Shown here in pieces: positions 1-11,344 of a stretch of 64,000 bases of DNA. The position numbers were made by a program, and so were the translations under genes. Each line of letters starts with the position of its first letter. The first letter of the stretch is position 1. Below the pieces are notes generated by a model. That model ran no database searches. It worked only from the letters and a program-made list of their open reading frames with translations, and was not told where the DNA came from. This DNA comes from Ariolimax columbianus (lineage: Eukaryota; Mollusca; Gastropoda; Stylommatophora; Arionidae), in contig JAVGWX010000003.1 in assembly GCA_036924085.1 (NCBI GenBank), positions 128,991,023 through 129,055,022 of the forward strand, written 5' to 3'.

Positions 1-810
1 TTAGTATTCTCATGTATTACCTCAACACTCCGGGTACAACAAAAGAGACTAAATAAGCATTGCCCATCATGTGTCAGGCCGGCTGACATAGATACTGAAA
101 GATTTGCACAATTACCAGACCCTAGAAACGATGGATCATCAATAATTTAGATTGAGTTCACTTGACCGCCTTTCTAGAAAATATTGTCATGGCTCAGCAT
201 CTTTTTTCTTGATGGTCATCATTTCTTCCTCGCTCTCGCCTCTCCCTCCATCGTGCAGTGTTGCCTGTTGTGACAGCCCGCTTCAACTTGTGTTCTCCAA
301 TCTTCCACGAAACCCACATACAAAATGCACCATTTTCTGGTGCGCGTAATCATTTGAATGTGTGCATTTGTCTTACACCAGCATACACTAATTAGACCGT
401 AAATGTGCTAAAATAATTGTTAACATTCTTCTGTACAACGGTATCCAGTGATCATCTTGCCACTTGGTTGACATATTTAAGTAAGAGTATACATCACTAT
501 GAAACAGCCAACTAGTGTAAGAAATTCATTTTTGTACTATTTGCATTTTTTGTAACACTACAGTGTTTATGTACATTGTGTGCCGTTTTTGCTGGAATTG
601 AATTGCCTGTCTGATACAGAAAACTACTTGTCATTTTGTCTGTCACAGTACTACTTCACCTGCCTGTACTAAAATCGTTTGCTATCAGTGTTAAGCCTAC
701 TTTCCTATGACAAAGGTGCAGGGCTCGATGTCCGTTTTTTTTAGTTCACCTTATTTCTCTAATCCCCAAGGCCGTGTGCGTTGAACTGTGGTTTTTATTT
801 TGCGTCTGTC
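1..810. other. AT-rich non-coding DNA, nothing recognised
   Basis: No conserved protein motif, RNA gene or tandem array is visible. Short open frames here have no family resemblance and are taken as chance. Confidence 0.5.
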
Positions 811-819
811 AGCCCAGTG

Positions 820-1235
820 CATCCGACTTCAGCATGTATTTTATGCAAGGGTCTGCTTCCTCCTGGTCTTTGTATATGACAAGGACAGGAAAAGCACCAC
901 TGCCTCACAGAGAGCATGTCGTAAGAGGCGACTAACTGCGACATCGCATAACACCGGCCATGGTTGGATGGTTTGTTTATAACAGCATAAATTGCGCCTA
1001 ACAGACTGCGGATCTACTTTGCTCTAGTGTTTGAGTCTATTATGATGGACTCGCATATCGGTTAACCACCTTGCGTAAGCGCTTGCCCCAACGCAGCGGA
1101 GTATTAAGCTGCTCGAGCCTAGTCCGCTAATCAGGAAACACTCTCCTGGCTACATCCAGCTCACACCAGAGCTGGGACCTGCACAGGGACATCTGCCTCT
1201 GTATAACCACAGGTCGACTAAGACTAAGAAGACAT
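820..1235 (+). repeat. SINE-A, long form, copy 1
   Basis: A dispersed repeat of about 400 bp that recurs at 45320-45735 and 53530-53930. Shared blocks in order are 'cactgcctcacagagagcat', 'gtcgtaagaggcgactaact', 'gcgggtctacttt', 'gtgtttgagtctatta', 'gactcgcacatcggttaacc', 'taagctgctcgagcctag', 'acatccagctc' and 'gctgggacctgcac'. It ends in a short (ctaaga)n-type tail near 1225-1235. There is no long conserved reading frame and no clear tRNA A/B box, so the promoter type is unknown. Calling it a SINE is an inference from its size, its simple-repeat tail and its dispersed copies. Confidence 0.7.
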
Positions 1236-1239
1236 CCAC

Positions 1240-2180
1240 CATTCGAAATATTATGGAAGGAAAGGCACCGTGAAACGGAACTCGCAACGCTACCTCATAA
1301 AAGACTTTAGCCTATGAAACCAGTCTCTCACTTTATCCCCGATAGCAGTATCTTATATGTGACTACCTTTACCGTATCCATTAAAGCATAATCTTATTTA
1401 GAACAAACCCAATAACACAATGTAAGGAACAATAATGTATATTCAAATATATTTCAATAACTACATTAAAAAAATATAAGCAACACATTAGCAACCCTTC
1501 GGTAACCCAAAAGGGATAACGTCCCCTAAATTGCGCACTACTGATCTAATCCACACATTATTCTCATGTGTTAGGATCAGTAGTGCTAACGATAAATAAT
1601 TTCATCAGCTGTATCTATTTAATGCATTTATATACTTCAATATTCACTATTGCCCAGCAATCGTGTTCTATTATTTTAGAACTTCTCTCGTTGTCTCTAT
1701 TGCTTCTTTGATCCCCCCAATTGTTTCCATTGTCTCCATTATTCTGCAATCCTGATTTTAAGAATGTCAATGTTAATTGTATCTAACTTTCTTGTACATT
1801 AAAAAAGAAATTGATGATCGTGCAATATTCGTTTTCTATAACACTTCTTCGTCCGAATTCTATGCTGTCTACAACTTGCATATCATTCTCCTCAGGAATC
1901 ACATTTCTGCCATTCCAATTGATCTTTTTTATTTATCCAAGATTAACATCCATACAGCAGTATTATTCACATACACGTTTCATAAATTGCTGGCTTTTTT
2001 TTTAACCCAATCAGCTCATCGCATGCATGAGACGTGGGCTAATATGTTTACTCGCTGAAAAAAAAAATAATAACTTGCAGTTCTCCGTGAAAGTGGAGAG
2101 AAAATGGCACTTTCTGAAAGAGGATACAAAATGATGGTGCTGTAGTAATGGCTTCTTGCTGAAAGGTCAAATAGTGCTAT
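1240..2180. other. AT-rich non-coding DNA, nothing recognised
   Basis: Two overlapping open frames at 1777-2058 show no recognisable domain and sit in very AT-rich sequence. No RNA gene or repeat array is seen. Confidence 0.4.
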
Positions 2181-2184
2181 TTTA

Positions 2185-2415
2185 ATAGTTTCTCACAGAA
2201 GTGGCAAATGGTGCTGTATGGTTTCTTACAGACTTGACAAATGGGGCTATTTGGTTTCTTACAGAAGTGACAAATGGTGCTGTATGGTTTCTTACAGAAG
2301 TGACAAATGGTGCTGTATGGTTTCTTACATAGCTAAGAAATTGGACCAAATGGTTTCACACATAACTGTCATATGGTGCAGTATTAATTTGTGTGTACAG
2401 AAGTGACAATATCAT
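2185..2415. repeat. 33-bp minisatellite
   Basis: Units contain 'ggtttcttacagaagtgac' and 'aaatggtgctgtat'. The block 'ggtttcttacag' recurs at 2220, 2253, 2286 and 2319, giving a 33-bp period. The flanking units are degenerate. Because 33 is a multiple of three, one frame stays open; that frame is not a gene. Confidence 0.85.
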
Positions 2416-3744
2416 TGAATGTTCGGTACGTTAGTTGATCTTCAATAATGAAATGTGTGATCATCTCGCGTTAACGTTGTGGCGCTTGGTGTACGTTCAT
2501 TTACTTTCCCTTCTTCCCCAAATTAAAAAGTGCAATGCATAAAAAAAGATATACGACTTTTTAGACAAATAGGATTATGCCTTTAGTCACTTCTATCTTT
2601 TACATGCACGTGTTATTTTCTTGTTGTCCTTAACGAAGCCCTTAAGTCTCTATCGAGGGTATCATCTTCGTATTTGTGATAACATCAATATGGGCAATAT
2701 ATGATTTCCTGCCATTGTATTTTCGTTTGACAATTAACGTAGTGTGGCTGTGGCTCTCTCCTGTTTAAATTAACTGCGTTGTGACACTTTCTAAACCATT
2801 AACACATAATTTACAGCTTTTGATCCGTTTTATTGGGTTCATTGCGAGGATTTATTCGACTGAGGAATAGCAGTCGCAATACAGTGCACGTGTTTGTTTT
2901 TCTTTCATATCCCCCCCCCCCCCCCTCCCTTCCCCACCTCATAGGAAACAAGCCTACGATAGACTCATATTGTAAAGCAGTGCCGCTATTAGTTAGGAGA
3001 CCGTTATCCAAACCACCCCCCCCTCCCCCCGGTTGTCACAGAACTCAAATACTCAGTTACTGAACAATATTCACCTTAATGAGCTTTCTTTGCTGCGTTC
3101 TCTATGAGAAATAAACGTAGCCTATTTAGTTGGTGATGCGGTATTCTTTAGTTGTTATGCACAATGAATTGTTAGTCATTTGTTTGGTATGTTGTTCGCA
3201 TCGCCTTTCTTTGTATTGTTACTCTTCACTGATTGAACTGTTCTGCTTTGTGTGGTTGGGTATTTCCCTTCTTACTTGTCCCTTTTAGTTTCACGAGGAC
3301 ATAGGTATACGGTGTGACCAGACATAATGATCAGGTAGGTGGGTATATAGTGTGCTTAGGCACCAACAGTCCGTCTCGCCATGCATCCATTAAACACAAG
3401 TGACTGAGTCCCAGACTGCATGCAATGAAGATGATGTTATTCCGATTTGACCTAATCAGGTGTAAAGAAACTTTGGCAGAACATTGATGGAAAGGGGAGC
3501 TTCCCAACCCAGATGTCCATGGTCTGCTTAGTGGGAGGCAACGGTTTAACATGGTTACTTTGCTTTCGAAGCGCGTCCGTCGTGATTTCGTCAATTGAGA
3601 CCCAGTCATACCAATGGATCACAATAATGCGACCCTGGGCACGTGAAAAGCTTCACTGCGTTTCTGAACGCTTTGCAGAATAGTATATAACCGTACAGCA
3701 AGAACGACACAGGATACACACATTCGAAAATGAGACCAATAACC
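2416..3744. other. Non-coding DNA with two C-rich tracts
   Basis: Poly-C runs lie at about 2911-2925 and 3016-3031. No coding or RNA feature is seen. An open frame at 3331-3609 (minus) has no recognisable motif. Confidence 0.45.
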
Positions 3745-4090
3745 CGAGCAGTGCATGAGCTGTAGTGGTCAGCGACCCATAGCTGAATGCTATCGTCAGA
3801 GCCACCGAACCAGAGCTGCCCAGACCCTTCTACACCTCCACGCGGTGATCCTGAATAACAGGCTGCAGCAGATCAGACTGGCTAAGGAAAAGTGATTGAA
3901 GGCTAACCCGGTACTCAAAAAATGCTTGCTGAAGTCGGATGTGTCGGACCAAAAAAATGCAAAAATTGCAGTCATGCTGAAATATATGAAATAACGCATG
4001 CCATTTTCTGGATAACATCCTGCTACTTGCAAAGCCGGTTTCATAGCTTGGTATTTGGAGACTGAGAACGAGAGAATGAATGAATAAAAA
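3745..4090 (+). repeat. SINE-B copy 1
   Basis: Matches the boundary-defined SINE-B copy at 44753-45110. Shared blocks are 'gcatgagctg.agtggtcagc', 'cagacccttctacacctcca', 'acaggctgcagcag', 'gctaacccggtactcaaaaa', 'gcttgctgaagtcggatgtg' and 'ggataacatcctgctacttg'. The 3' part is diverged, and the tail is an impure gaa/gaat run ('gagaacgagagaatgaatg'). Confidence 0.75.
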
Positions 4091-4329
4091 AATTCCTAAA
4101 ATTAATTTTCAGTGAAAGACTCTGCGTGTTCTAGACTCGATGCACATCATTCAAATGCCGATTCTAGGAATGCTGTTCCGGTGGCTTCATGCATTGGAGT
4201 TTTGTTGACTGTTCGGGTAAATGCAATCCTCGGTGGAGTTGATATGGTTGCCATCGACAATAATTCATGTTGTTATGGGGACGAAGTAAAAAACAATCAT
4301 ATGTCTCAACACAAACTCAACGACATGTC

Positions 4330-4720
4330 TAAAACCAGTAGCAGATCTCAAGACAAACATGTGCCAGTCTGTACCATGTCCAAAAACAGAATTTGGTATT
4401 TAGTAACAGATCAAAACATTATTTGGTCACTCAGTATCAGATTCTAGCAGTAGTTAGGTCTGACAGTACCAGATCCCACATGATAATTACGTAAATCAGT
4501 ACCAGATAACAAAACAAAGTAAATCAGTACCAGATAACAAAACATAATTAAGTAAATCAGTACCAGATCACAAAACATAATTAGGTAAATCAGTTCCAGA
4601 TTCAAAATATAATTAAGTAAACCAGTACCAGATCACAAACCATTTTAAGAAAATCAGTTCCAGATCCCAATATATAATTGTATATCAGTACCAGATCCCA
4701 AAGCATTGTTCTGTTAATTA
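4330..4720. repeat. Degenerate minisatellite, units about 28-33 bp
   Basis: Repeated core 'aaatcagtaccagat.acaaaa', with spacing varying between 28 and 33 bp. It decays on the left into looser copies and on the right into the AT repeat that follows. Confidence 0.8.
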
Positions 4721-4792
4721 GTAGTATATAATAGTATATAATAGTATATAGAAGCATATAGTAGCATATAGTAGCATATAGTAGCATATCGT
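4721..4792. repeat. Short AT-rich tandem repeat
   Basis: About 10-bp units 'agtatataat' grade into 'agcatatagt'. Simple sequence with no other content. Confidence 0.8.
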
Positions 4793-4799
4793 TATTGTT

Positions 4800-5430
4800 T
4801 CCTCTTTATTTACTACACACGTGGTGTCGATTGGCTACAGTAAAAATGGAAATAATATGGACATCTATAAGCCAGGCCAAGGAAAAACTCGAATGTGATT
4901 ACGTCTGACAATCATATGCCACATTACTATATTTGAAAATAACTATTAATAAACTAAATTTGATATATAAATGTCACATGATACAGGAAAAGACGGATGG
5001 TTTCGCGGAAAGACGTTAAAATCAATGACTATGCACTAAATGGGTTAATAACGACATTAAGATACAATATCCTGATAAGGGCTCAAACATACTGTGATAA
5101 CGGCAATAACTGCTAGGAAAATTGAACAGAGAACGAGAGAGATAAAGAAATTTAGACAATTTAACACCAAGGGGGGATAAACATCAACGACATTGATGGA
5201 CACCCTCTGTGACAGTCTGTTGGGGAAATAAATGATTGTCCACATAAGTCATCATGTTACAGGTGAGTGATGAGGATAGTCTGGTATACATAGATACAGA
5301 TACAGACATATGAGGACATTGAATGGCTGTAAATATCATTATCACTGTATCAGCAATCTGTACTTTTTACCAATTGCATACCATGTGGTCAGATAGATTT
5401 ATTTGCATAGACGATAAAACATGATAAAGT
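4800..5430. other. Non-coding DNA
   Basis: No recognisable gene. The right part (5280-5400) contains isolated copies of the 36-bp unit core 'cagatagatttat' that forms arrays at 5635-5800 and 6140-6640. Confidence 0.4.
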
Positions 5431-5457
5431 GTGTGTGTGTGCGTGTGTGTGTGCGTG

Positions 5458-5528
<71 letters not shown>
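5431..5528. repeat. (GT)n-(AT)n compound microsatellite
   Basis: A short (gt/gc)n run is followed by an uninterrupted (at)n run of about 65 bp from roughly 5463. Confidence 0.95.
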
Positions 5529-5531
<3 letters not shown>

Positions 5532-5634
5532 CGCGGACAATTATGTGAGATCAGATTTTATTTTCATAAATACATAATAATACGTCATATTTATGAGTAA
5601 CATATCGACATTGGAAGCACGTTTATGCAGATTT

Positions 5635-5800
5635 ATTGTCTCAGACATTGACTCGTGATAATATTCATTTATTGTCACAGACATTGACTCGTGATAGTAT
5701 TCATTTATTGTCACAGACATTGACTCGTGATAGTATTCATTTATTGTCACAGACATTGACTCGTGATAATACTTTTTTATTGTTACAGATATTGACACAC
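5635..5800. repeat. 36-bp minisatellite, left block
   Basis: Units begin 'cattgactcgtgata' at 5646, 5682, 5718 and 5754, an exact 36-bp period, and include 'attcatttattgtcacag'. The same unit type resumes at 6140-6640. The open frame on the minus strand across the array is a repeat artefact (12 codons per unit). Confidence 0.9.
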
Positions 5801-5984
5801 AATCATTTAGATTAACTGGAGGTAAAAAATCAGCAGTGTGTGAAATGACAGCAGAAGACGATTCATAGCTACCTGCATGCTTCATAGTCAGGGAGTCAGA
5901 TCTGACTAAGACCCTATTCCGCCTCCAAAGCATTATCCATGGAAACAAGATACACAAAATAAAGTCTGCCTAAGAGAAGAGAGA

Positions 5985-6138
5985 TCGTCGTGGCAAGGGA
6001 AACGCTGTACCAAAAAACAAAAACAAAAAAAAAAGTCTGCTGTAACCGGATATGTCGAAGGGCGCAGCTATCGCAGATCTGCTGTAAACTACGATACAAC
6101 GTCCTTTTCCGGACGAACGCTGATGAAGAAGAAGATAT
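5985..6138 (+). repeat. SINE-B, truncated copy
   Basis: Recognised by 'cggatatgtcgaagg', 'gctatcgcagatctgctgta', 'aactacgatacaacg', 'ttttccggac' and a terminal 'gatgaagaagaagat', in the same order as in the full SINE-B. The 5' two thirds are missing or unrecognisable. It lies between two blocks of the 36-bp array. Confidence 0.6.
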
Positions 6139-6640
6139 TGTCACAGGCATTACTGAAACAAGAACAGATAGATGTATTGTCACATACACCACTGAAACGA
6201 GAACAGATAGATGTATTGTCCCATACATTGAAACGTAAACATAAAGATTTGTCACAGACACTGACAGATGATCATATGTATCACATTCATCGACACGTGA
6301 CCAGATATATTAATTGTCAAATAAACTACACGTGAGTAGATAGATTTAGTGTAACATACATTTACAGGTGACTAGATAGCTTTATTATCACATGCATAGA
6401 CAAGTGACCAGATAGATTTATTGACACACATTGACACATGACCATATAGATTTATTGTCACATACATTAACACGTGACCAGACAGATTTTGTCACATGCA
6501 TTCACACGTGACTAGATATATTTATTGTCACATACTTTGAAACGTGACCAGATTAATGTTTTGTCACATACTTTGACACTTGACCAGACATAATTATTGT
6601 CCCATACACCATTCACACGGGATCATATAGATTTATTGAT
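6139..6640. repeat. 36-bp minisatellite, right block (degenerate)
   Basis: Repeated core 'cattgacacgtgaccagata' plus 'gatttattgtcacat', about 13 units with substitutions. It is the same family as the array at 5635-5800. Confidence 0.85.
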
Positions 6641-6734
6641 ACTTTATAATAGACTTTTGAGACATAAGATTAGATAAGCTACAATCATAGAGATACAACT
6701 ACTATTTTTAATTAAACAAATGCACAGCACTGAG

Positions 6735-6850
6735 CGTGTGAGTGGCAGTGTGGTCAGAGCATTTGCTTCTCACGCAAAGGTATTGATCAGGTTTCCGGTT
6801 ATCTGCAAGCTCCAGTCTACCCAGCTGTAAATTGGTAGTATGCTTTCTGT
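6735..6850 (+). repeat. tRNA-derived SINE head
   Basis: 'gtggtcagagcatttgcttc' resembles a pol III A-box region, and 'gatcaggtttccgg' lies where a B box would be. It continues into 'ctccagtctacccagctgta', which is related to 38865-38960 ('cccagtctactccgctgta'). I infer a decayed tRNA-derived SINE. It is too diverged to fold as a functional tRNA. Confidence 0.45.
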
Positions 6851-7920
6851 TAAGGAGAGCGGAGCAGCAAGTAAGGAAAAGCAAGCAAATCGACGCTTAT
6901 AACATTTCATCCCTGACTGCAGTGTTTGGTATGGCAACTTCCCTTTCTTTTTGCAACTCCAAACTGCCCCGTAACTTGTGACCTTAAGGTCTTGACCTTG
7001 ACTTCCCACCCGCGGCTGTCGTGTGTTGACGTACAGGTTCCATCTTGGTAATTTCCTCGTCTGGCAGTCAAGGAACTGTAATGTTGATTTAAGGCTCCAT
7101 TTCATCAATCCACGGGCTTCTTCTGAGTTTCTCTTAAAGGGCTAAGCTGGGAGAGCTGCCAAAACTTCACATCTGTGATGGTATCTCAGGCAAGCAAACT
7201 TCCACGATTGAAAGCGTTGTATCGATTTGTGAAACGGCCAGGCTTGTTCCCAAGTCACGAACGATATAAAAACTGTCTTAGTTCTATTACATCATTTGAT
7301 TTCTCTCCTGCCTAGAGGAGTTTACAGTTGTCTTCATTTAGGGATTTCGAAAACTTGAGTTCCAAAGAATATAAGCCTCTAGAGAATGAAAATCAAACCT
7401 CAGGAATCAGTTAAATAAAAGGTAATGTCGGGAATGAATGGTTTTAGATTTAACTGTCCCATGTCTCATCTTTAACTTAGTAACAGTGAACAATATTCTG
7501 AATCGCAATCCTGAAAGAGCGAAGAGTAATACGGTCAGCTAACTCATGCTAATCAAGAGCCCCCACCTCATGTCGTTGTTTGTGCTCCTGGACGTAGTCT
7601 GTGCCACGGCAGTCTGGCCAATGAGGTAAGGAACGACACATAGTGGTGGGCTTACTGAAGAGCATTACAGTACAGACATGAGAAGGACATCGATCTACTT
7701 CTCAAATGCGCCTCGGAATTTAAACATATTCTCTGCAACTCGCTACCAAAGATACGTCGTCATCTCACTACGATTAGCTTCGAACAACAACAAGAACAAT
7801 CATTGTCATGCAATCCCAAATGACAAGCCATAGTTGGGTACACTGACACTGGGAGGAAAACATACTTTTACCGTGAACATCAATTGGTCTAACCACATTG
7901 ACGCGATATATAAAATTATG
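6851..7920. other. Non-coding DNA
   Basis: No convincing gene. A minus-strand frame at 6770-7108 overlaps the SINE body and has no recognisable domain. At about 7560-7650 the string 'acggcagtctggccaatgag' weakly resembles family C ('tggcagtctggctaacgatg'). Confidence 0.35.
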
Positions 7921-7924
7921 TAAA

Positions 7925-8005
7925 GTGCTGCATTGATTTGCCAGTATGAGTAGCAGGTTGGCTAGAGCGCTCTTCTCTGACAGCAATGAGAATAGGTTCA
8001 CTGCC
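7925..8005 (+). repeat. tRNA-like promoter relic
   Basis: 'ggttggctagagcgctcttc' resembles an A box and 'aggttcactgcccgt' a B box, at the expected spacing. Probably a SINE head; no body family is recognised downstream. Confidence 0.4.
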
Positions 8006-8063
8006 CGTTCACGAAACGTTTTGGTATATCAAGATACAGATGTATACATCAGTTTTAGTTAGG

Positions 8064-8119
<56 letters not shown>

Positions 8120-8120
8120 C
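8064..8120. repeat. (GA)n microsatellite
   Basis: A run of ga dinucleotides with one 'aaag' interruption. Confidence 0.95.
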
Positions 8121-8399
8121 AACGCAGTAAGCAACTGAACATCTCACCTCACATATATAAACTGAGACATACCACAATCAAGTAAATAAAACTTCATCTC
8201 TGACAGCAGTGCTTCTTTGACACCATTTTAGCATGTTTTACTCTTGATTTATATCTTACTTTAATGACCAATATTTTGATTTAATATTTACTTCAATTTA
8301 CCCTTTTCTGTGCTTGATTTATTTATTTATTCCAGTCACATTTTAGCTTAATTTACTATTTGCTTCAGTCACCTTTTAGGTTGAGTTATTATTTATTCC

Positions 8400-8640
8400 A
8401 TTTACCCATTAGCTTGATTTACTTTGATTAATTACTTACTTCAGTAACATATTACTTGGGTTACTACTTACTTCAATAAGCTATTACTTGGTTTACTACT
8501 TACTTCAATAACTTATTACTCGGTTTACTATCTACTTCAGTAACCTATATCCGGTTTACTACTTACTTCAGTAACCTATTACTCGCTTTACTACTTAGTT
8601 CAGTAACCTGCTACTCGGTTTACTCACAGAACACATTTAT
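8400..8640. repeat. 32-bp minisatellite
   Basis: 'tttactacttacttcaata' repeats at 32-bp spacing (for example 8492 and 8524), with 'cctattactcgg' inside each unit. The units decay leftwards to about 8280. Confidence 0.85.
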
Positions 8641-9215
8641 CATCTGTACTACTCACAGAACACATTTACCATCTGGACAACTCACAGAACACATTTACCC
8701 TCTGGACTACTCACAGAACACATTTACTCTCATTACTACTCACAGAACACATTTACTCTCATTACTACTCACAGAACACATTTACCATCTGGACTACTCA
8801 CAGAACACATTTACCATCTGGACTACTCACAGAACACATTTACTCTCATTACTACTCACAGAACACATTTACTCTCATTACTACTCAGAGAACACATTTA
8901 CCATCTGGACTATTCACAGAACACATTTACCATCTGGACTATTCACAGAACACATTTACTCTCATTACTACTCAGAGAACACATTTACCATCTTGACTAT
9001 TCACAGAACACATTTACCATCTTGACTATTCACAGAACACATTTACCATCTTGACTATTCACAGAACACATTTACCATATGGACTATTCACAGAACACAT
9101 TTACCATCTGGACTATTCACAGAACACATTTACCATCTGGACTACTCACAGAACACATTTGTTCTCATTACTACTCACAGAACACACTTACTCTCTGGAT
9201 TACGCACAACACAAA
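8641..9215. repeat. 29-bp minisatellite with two unit types
   Basis: 'cagaacacattta' recurs every 29 bp (for example 8656 and 8685), about 19 times. The second half alternates between 'ccatctggactactca' and 'ctctcattactactca', often in pairs, so unit variants have been copied in blocks. Confidence 0.92.
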
Positions 9216-9660
9216 AAGTTATATCACTGACATAATTCTATCACTTAGATAGTTCTGCCACTCAGATAGTTCTATCACTAGATATTTCTGTCACTGACAT
9301 AGTTCTGTCCCTCAAATAGCTCTATCACTCAGATAGTTCTGCAACTCAGATAGTTCTGTCACTCAGATAGCGTTGCCATTTATATAGTTCTCTCACTCAA
9401 ATTATTCTGTCATTTAGATAGTTCTATCACTCAGATTGTTCTGTCACTCAAACAGTTCTGTCATTTAGATAATTCTATCACTCATATATTTCGGTCATTT
9501 AGATTATTCTATTACTCAGATATTTCTGTCATTCAGATAGTTCAGTCTTGTAATCCTATCACTCGGATAGTTTTGTCACCCAGTTCTATCACTCATAAAG
9601 TTATGTCACTCAGATAATTCTGCCACTCTGATACTTCTGTAATTCATATAGTTTTTAAAG
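9216..9660. repeat. Degenerate ~17-bp minisatellite
   Basis: Core 'tctgtcactcagatagt' is repeated with many substitutions and indels. It directly abuts the 29-bp array. Confidence 0.8.
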
Positions 9661-10154
9661 CATCTGTACACTTTATCATATGCGCTCACGATTTGTATAT
9701 ATATTAACAAACCTGTTTTCTTAACTAAGCCATATGTTTGTTGGAGGTCGATGAAGATAGCAATTTAACTTTTCCTTAGCTGCATGTTCACTTCCCTATT
9801 TTGAGTGAAAAGTGTCTTCTCACCGCGATCCTTTTCAGAAAGCTGCTTGAACGTTTAGAAGAAAATAATGATTTTAACAAGCATTACAATACGTTGACAG
9901 ACATTCTTTCTATATTTTGCTAATTTTAAAAGCGAGCTAGATGGAGCTGATGTCTTTCAAATCACTTTCAGACATTTCTTTGTTTATAGATAATTCTATC
10001 AGTGGCTGTCGTTCATCTAAACGGGTCGAAGAGTAGGGAAATCACTCATACCAGCAAAGAAACACATTATTTTTAGCAACAACAACAACAATAATCGCTT
10101 TGATACTTGTATTACAAGCACTCGGAAAAAAGACGCGGCAGACGTAATAGAAAG
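9661..10154. other. Non-coding spacer
   Basis: No gene or RNA signature. Includes a short 'caacaacaacaac' stretch near 10078. Confidence 0.4.
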
Positions 10155-11340
10155 TTTGCGGTCTATACTTGATGGTAAGAAAGTGTAATCTATTCTTGAT
10201 GGTAAGAAAGTGTGGTCTACACATGATGGTAGGAAAGTGTTTGGTCTACACTTGATGGTAGGAAAGTGTGGTCTATACTTGATGGTAAGAAAGTGTAGTC
10301 CATACTTGATAGTAGGAACGTTTGGTCTACACTTGATGGTAGAAAAGTGTGGTCTATACTTGATGGTAAGTAATTTGGTCTATACTTGATGGTAGGGAAG
10401 TGGTTGGTCTAAACTTGATGGTAGGTACGTATGGTCTATATTTGATGGTAGGAACGTGTTGTCTACACTTGATGGTAGGAAAGTGGTTGGTCTAAACTTT
10501 ATATTAGCAAAGTGTGGTCTACACTTAATGGTACGAAAGTGTGGTCTATACTCAATGGTAAGAAAGTGTGGTCTACACTTGATGGTAAGAAAGTGTAGTC
10601 TATACTTGATGGTAGGAAATTGTGGTCTATACTTGATGGTAGGAACGTATGATCTACACTTGATGGTAGAAAAGTGTGGTCTATACTTGATGGTAGGAAA
10701 GTGGTTAGTCAAAACTTTATATTAGCAAAGTCTGGTCTACACTTGATGGTAGGAAAGTGGGGTCTACACTTGATGGTAGGAACGTGTTTGGTCTATACAT
10801 GATGGTAAAAATGTGTGGTCTATACTTGATGGTAGGAAAGTATAGTATATACTTGATGGTAGGAAAGTATAGTATATACTTGATGGTAGGAAAGTGTAGT
10901 CTATACTTAATCGTAGGAAAGTGTGGTCTATACTTGATGGTAGGAAAGTGCGGTTTATATTTGATGGTAGGAAAGTGTTTAGTCTATACCTAATGGTAAG
11001 AAAGTGTGGTCTATTCATGATAGTCGATAAGTGTGGTTTATACTTGATGGTAGGAAAGTGTGGTTTATACTTGATGGTAGGAAAGTATTTAGTCTATACT
11101 TGATGGTAAGAAAGTGTGGTCTATACATGATGGTAGGAAAGTGTGGTCTATACTTGATGGTAGGAAAGTGTTTGGTTTGGTCTATACTTGATGGTAGGAA
11201 AGTATTTAGTCTATACTTGATGGTAAGAAAGTATGGTCTATACATGATGGTAGGAAAGTGTTTGGTCTATACTTGATGGTAGGAAAGTGTGGTCTATACT
11301 TGATGGTAGGAAAGTGTGGTCTATACTTGATGGTAGGAAA
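10155..11340. repeat. 27-bp minisatellite, about 43 units
   Basis: Consensus unit 'ggtctatacttgatggta' followed by 'ggaaagtgt', 27 bp. Common variants are 'aagaaagtgt', 'acatgatggt' and a +4-bp 'gtttggtc' form. Because 27 is nine codons, frames stay open on both strands for up to 110 codons; those frames are artefacts and not genes. Confidence 0.95.
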
Positions 11341-11344
11341 ATTA

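Noticed and set aside
5541..5957. 138-codon minus-strand ORF
   Set aside because: Its centre is the 36-bp minisatellite (repeated 12-residue units); no domain at either end.
10380..11276. Several 60-110-codon ORFs
   Set aside because: Periodic frames through the 27-bp minisatellite (nine codons per unit) on both strands.
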